Below are positions 5,267 through 6,568 of a DNA stretch of 6,568 nt, piece by piece. The DNA lies in NCBI GenBank assembly GCA_946002045.1, contig CAMFYM010000073.1, positions 1-6,568 on the forward strand, written 5' to 3'. A program made the position numbers and the translations under genes. The notes under the pieces are model-generated. The model searched no databases. It saw only the letters and a program-made list of their open reading frames with translations, and was not told where the DNA came from. The stretch is from an uncultured Clostridia bacterium (GTDB lineage Bacteria > Bacillota > Clostridia > Oscillospirales > Acutalibacteraceae). The stretch's first letter is position 1; every line of letters begins with the position of its first letter.

Positions 5267-6112
5267 TTATTTCATAAAATCCTTTACCCTATCAATGCTG
5301 CTTAATCCCTGCTTGTAGCCGAGGGAATAAATCTGCTTTAGTTTTTCAGGATTTTTTTCAAGAGTAGGAGCGTTTAAAGGCTCGTCGGGACAAATAATTA
5401 ACGCCTTGCCCTGATACTCCATATCAAATGCAAATCTTCTTTGATTATTATAGACCTGATGTCTGTTTAAAATTTCCTTTGCCATAAGGGGATAACGATG
5501 CATAACGCCCTTTACAATTCTTTCGTGGCCTATGGGCTTTTTAACATAATTCTTATCCTGTGTCATAATAACAACACATTTTTCACATCCGTCATCATAT
5601 GCTCGCCTTAACGGAATAGAGTCGGTCAACCCACCGTCATAGTAATAATCCTTGCCTAAAAGAACAGGCTTGGTGGCAAGAGGCAGAGCACAGCTTGCTC
5701 TTAATTCCTCACAGCCGTTACGAAAATTCTTTGGATAAAAATATTCACTTTTACCTGTTTGCGCATTAGTAGCCACACAGCAAAACACAGCGTTAGATTT
5801 TTCATAATTATCATAATTCAATGGGAACATATCGTATGAAAGCTCACCGAATATCCACTTTGAATTTAGATATTCACCGTTTTTAACCATAGACTTAAGG
5901 CTCATATATCTTTCATCTGCCGAATAGCCTATGGTAATATCTCTCATTCTGTGAATATCCTTGCCTAAAAATGACACTCCGTTACAGGAGCCGGCAGAAA
6001 CACCGATTACATAAGGAAACTCAATGTTGTTCTCCATAAAGGCGTCAAGAACTCCACTGGTAAAAATTGCACGAAGTCCACCACCCTCAAGAACAAGACC
6101 GTTTTTATACAT
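5267..6112 (-). CDS. Patatin-like phospholipase / acyl hydrolase
   Basis: Patatin-like proteins are serine acyl hydrolases that cleave ester bonds in phospholipids or other lipids through a Ser-Asp dyad. The 281-residue protein has the oxyanion loop LEGGGLRA (8-15), the nucleophile elbow GVSAG with Ser39, and the catalytic DGG with Asp159 inside YYDGGLTDSIPLRRA, so all catalytic parts are present. No signal peptide or membrane helix is visible, which suggests a cytosolic enzyme. The overall pattern (GLVLEGGGxR, then a C-terminal half with the HRYPLMA segment) resembles the E. coli YjjU group. The ATG is preceded by GAGG about 7 nt upstream. The small membrane gene lies 59 bp upstream on the same strand, with a terminator-like hairpin directly before this ribosome site. 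Expression therefore depends on readthrough or on a promoter I could not identify. The physiological substrate is unknown. Confidence 0.92.
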   Translation of the reverse strand: MYKNGLVLEGGGLRAIFTSGVLDAFMENNIEFPYVIGVSAGSCNGVSFLGKDIHRMRDITIGYSADERYMSLKSMVKNGEYLNSKWIFGELSYDMFPLNYDNYEKSNAVFCCVATNAQTGKSEYFYPKNFRNGCEELRASCALPLATKPVLLGKDYYYDGGLTDSIPLRRAYDDGCEKCVVIMTQDKNYVKKPIGHERIVKGVMHRYPLMAKEILNRHQVYNNQRRFAFDMEYQGKALIICPDEPLNAPTLEKNPEKLKQIYSLGYKQGLSSIDRVKDFMK

Positions 6113-6120
6113 ACAAAACC

Positions 6121-6155
6121 TCGAAAAATAAAGGCAGCTCCATAGGAAACTGCCT
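6121..6155 (-). terminator. Terminator between the small membrane gene and the patatin gene
   Basis: On the minus strand AGGCAG (6155-6150) pairs with CTGCCT (6137-6132). An inner TCC/GGA pairing and a 3-nt loop extend the stem past a small internal loop, and TTATTTTT follows. It lies 16 bases after the stop of the small gene. The GAGG ribosome site of the patatin gene begins immediately after the T tract, so partial readthrough is a likely way to supply that gene. Confidence 0.72.
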
Positions 6156-6171
6156 AATTAGTTAAATAAAA

Positions 6172-6432
6172 TTATTCTGCTTTTTTGCTTGCTGTCTTTT
6201 TTGCAGCCCTTTTCTTTGGAGCCTCTTTTGCAGGAGCTTCCTCAACAGCAGGCTCCTCTGCTTCGGCTTCAATTATCTCAAGCTCGTTGTCACACTCAAA
6301 GAAATCGTTGTCGTCAAAATATTCCGGCTCTTTTTTTCCTGTAAATTTTTTAACAGCCATATAGATTGCAGCAGCAACTGCAGCAAGTGCAACAATGGCA
6401 GAAATTACTTTTAATATCTTTTTGAAATTCAT
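6172..6432 (-). CDS. Small single-pass membrane protein with acidic and Lys/Ala-rich segments, function unknown
   Basis: I do not recognise a family for this 86-residue protein. It starts with a short basic stretch (MNFKKILK), then one membrane helix (about 6-27, rich in Ala, Val and Ile), then basic residues (KKFTGKK, 28-34) that favour a cytosolic C-terminus. Residues 35-70 are strongly acidic (DDNDFFECDNELEIIEAEAEE). The tail (about 66-86) is rich in Ala, Lys and Pro, with AKK-type repeats like those of histone H1-like bacterial proteins. Low-complexity composition limits homology inference. It is a real gene by its signals: AAAGGGGG (6448-6441) lies 8 nt before the ATG, a near-consensus sigma-A promoter precedes it, and a terminator follows. 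A role as a membrane tether for nucleic acid or for an anionic surface is possible but speculative. Confidence 0.8.
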   Translation of the reverse strand: MNFKKILKVISAIVALAAVAAAIYMAVKKFTGKKEPEYFDDNDFFECDNELEIIEAEAEEPAVEEAPAKEAPKKRAAKKTASKKAE

Positions 6433-6461
6433 AATTATAACCCCCTTTGAATTATACTTAC

Positions 6462-6490
6462 ATTATAGATGTATTGCAGAATAAAGTCAA
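6462..6490 (-). promoter_or_regulatory. Sigma-A promoter of the small membrane gene
   Basis: On the minus strand TTGACT (6490-6485) and TATAAT (6467-6462) are separated by exactly 17 bp, a near-perfect vegetative promoter. The predicted start lies roughly 10 nt before the AAAGGGGG ribosome site, so the leader is short. The promoter begins only a few bases after the terminator of the upstream gene, giving the small gene its own transcription unit. Confidence 0.85.
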
Positions 6491-6494
6491 GGGC

Positions 6495-6527
6495 AAAAAA
6501 TAAACTCCCACTTAAAAGCGAGAGTTT
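6495..6527 (-). terminator. Terminator of the gene at the right edge
   Basis: On the minus strand AAACTCTC (6527-6520) pairs with GGGAGTTT (6509-6502), including one G-U pair, and a short CTT/AAG pairing continues the stem inside. Six T residues (6500-6495) follow. It sits 14 bases after the stop codon of the partial gene at the right edge. Confidence 0.82.
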
Positions 6528-6541
6528 GTCTTGTAACTGAA

Positions 6542-6568
6542 TTATGCGTTAGCCTTTTTTGCAAGATT
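6542..6568 (-). CDS. C-terminal end of a minus-strand gene, possibly ribosomal protein S20
   Basis: Only eight codons and a TAA stop are in the window, encoding the C-terminus NLAKKANA. The terminator just downstream supports a real gene end. The Lys/Ala-rich ending recalls the C-terminus of many Firmicute S20 proteins (KSRLAKKxNA-type endings), and rpsT is usually a short stand-alone gene, so S20 is a reasonable guess. Eight residues cannot establish the identity, so no symbol is given. Confidence 0.4.
   Translation of the reverse strand, partial: NLAKKANA

Noticed and set aside
5255..5274. TTTA tandem repeats as a microsatellite or phase-variation tract
   Set aside because: It has only about three short copies, lies outside any coding start, and is explained as the T-rich tail of the terminator.
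4922..5277. Three reading frames overlapping the end of the YczE-like gene, including one crossing the terminator hairpin (4975-5277)
   Set aside because: They overlap the real gene out of frame, and one would translate through a 15-bp terminator stem; no ribosome site supports them.
1..6568. CRISPR array, tRNA/rRNA genes, insertion sequence, phage or toxin-antitoxin module
   Set aside because: I saw no regularly spaced repeats, no cloverleaf or rRNA sequence, no transposase motifs and no paired small genes of toxin-antitoxin type.

Overview
The window is AT-rich bacterial chromosome that looks like a spore-forming Firmicute of the class Clostridia. The evidence is a full-length SpoVT, a textbook CIRCE heat-shock operator, AGGAGG-type ribosome binding sites, and short intergenic gaps closed by hairpin-plus-T-tract terminators. 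Two of the six substantial genes fit specific roles: HtpG in heat shock and SpoVT in forespore transcription. I see no tRNA, rRNA, insertion sequence, phage gene or CRISPR array.

Layout, left to right. Bases 1-1520 (+) are most of a ClC chloride/proton antiporter with a C-terminal RCK_C (TrkA-C) domain; its N-terminus lies off the left edge. A 12-bp hairpin flanked by A and T runs (1519-1560) separates it from the convergent htpG (1579-3456, -). The htpG promoter (3512-3539) carries a perfect CIRCE operator (3480-3506), so this Hsp90 homologue is probably under direct HrcA control. Divergent from htpG lies spoVT (3740-4276, +), preceded by an orphan terminator-like hairpin (3609-3644) and a candidate sigma-G/F-type promoter.

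Next comes a YczE/YyaS/YitT-type membrane protein (4422-5153, +). Its 145-bp upstream gap is unusually rich: a near-copy of a 17-bp element also found in front of spoVT, a long-range hairpin, and a strong ribosome binding site that opens a 7-codon reading frame in the same phase as the main gene. A strong terminator (5217-5265) follows. Convergent to it, on the minus strand, are a patatin-like acyl hydrolase (5267-6112) and, upstream of it, a small membrane-anchored protein with sharply separated acidic and basic segments (6172-6432). That small gene has its own sigma-A promoter and a terminator that sits directly against the patatin ribosome binding site. The right edge holds the last eight codons of another minus-strand gene, possibly ribosomal protein S20, and its terminator.

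I found no clear new multi-gene system. The best leads are regulatory: the repeated 17-bp element shared by spoVT and its neighbour, the mini-ORF and hairpin leader, the CIRCE control of htpG, and the terminator placed before the patatin gene.
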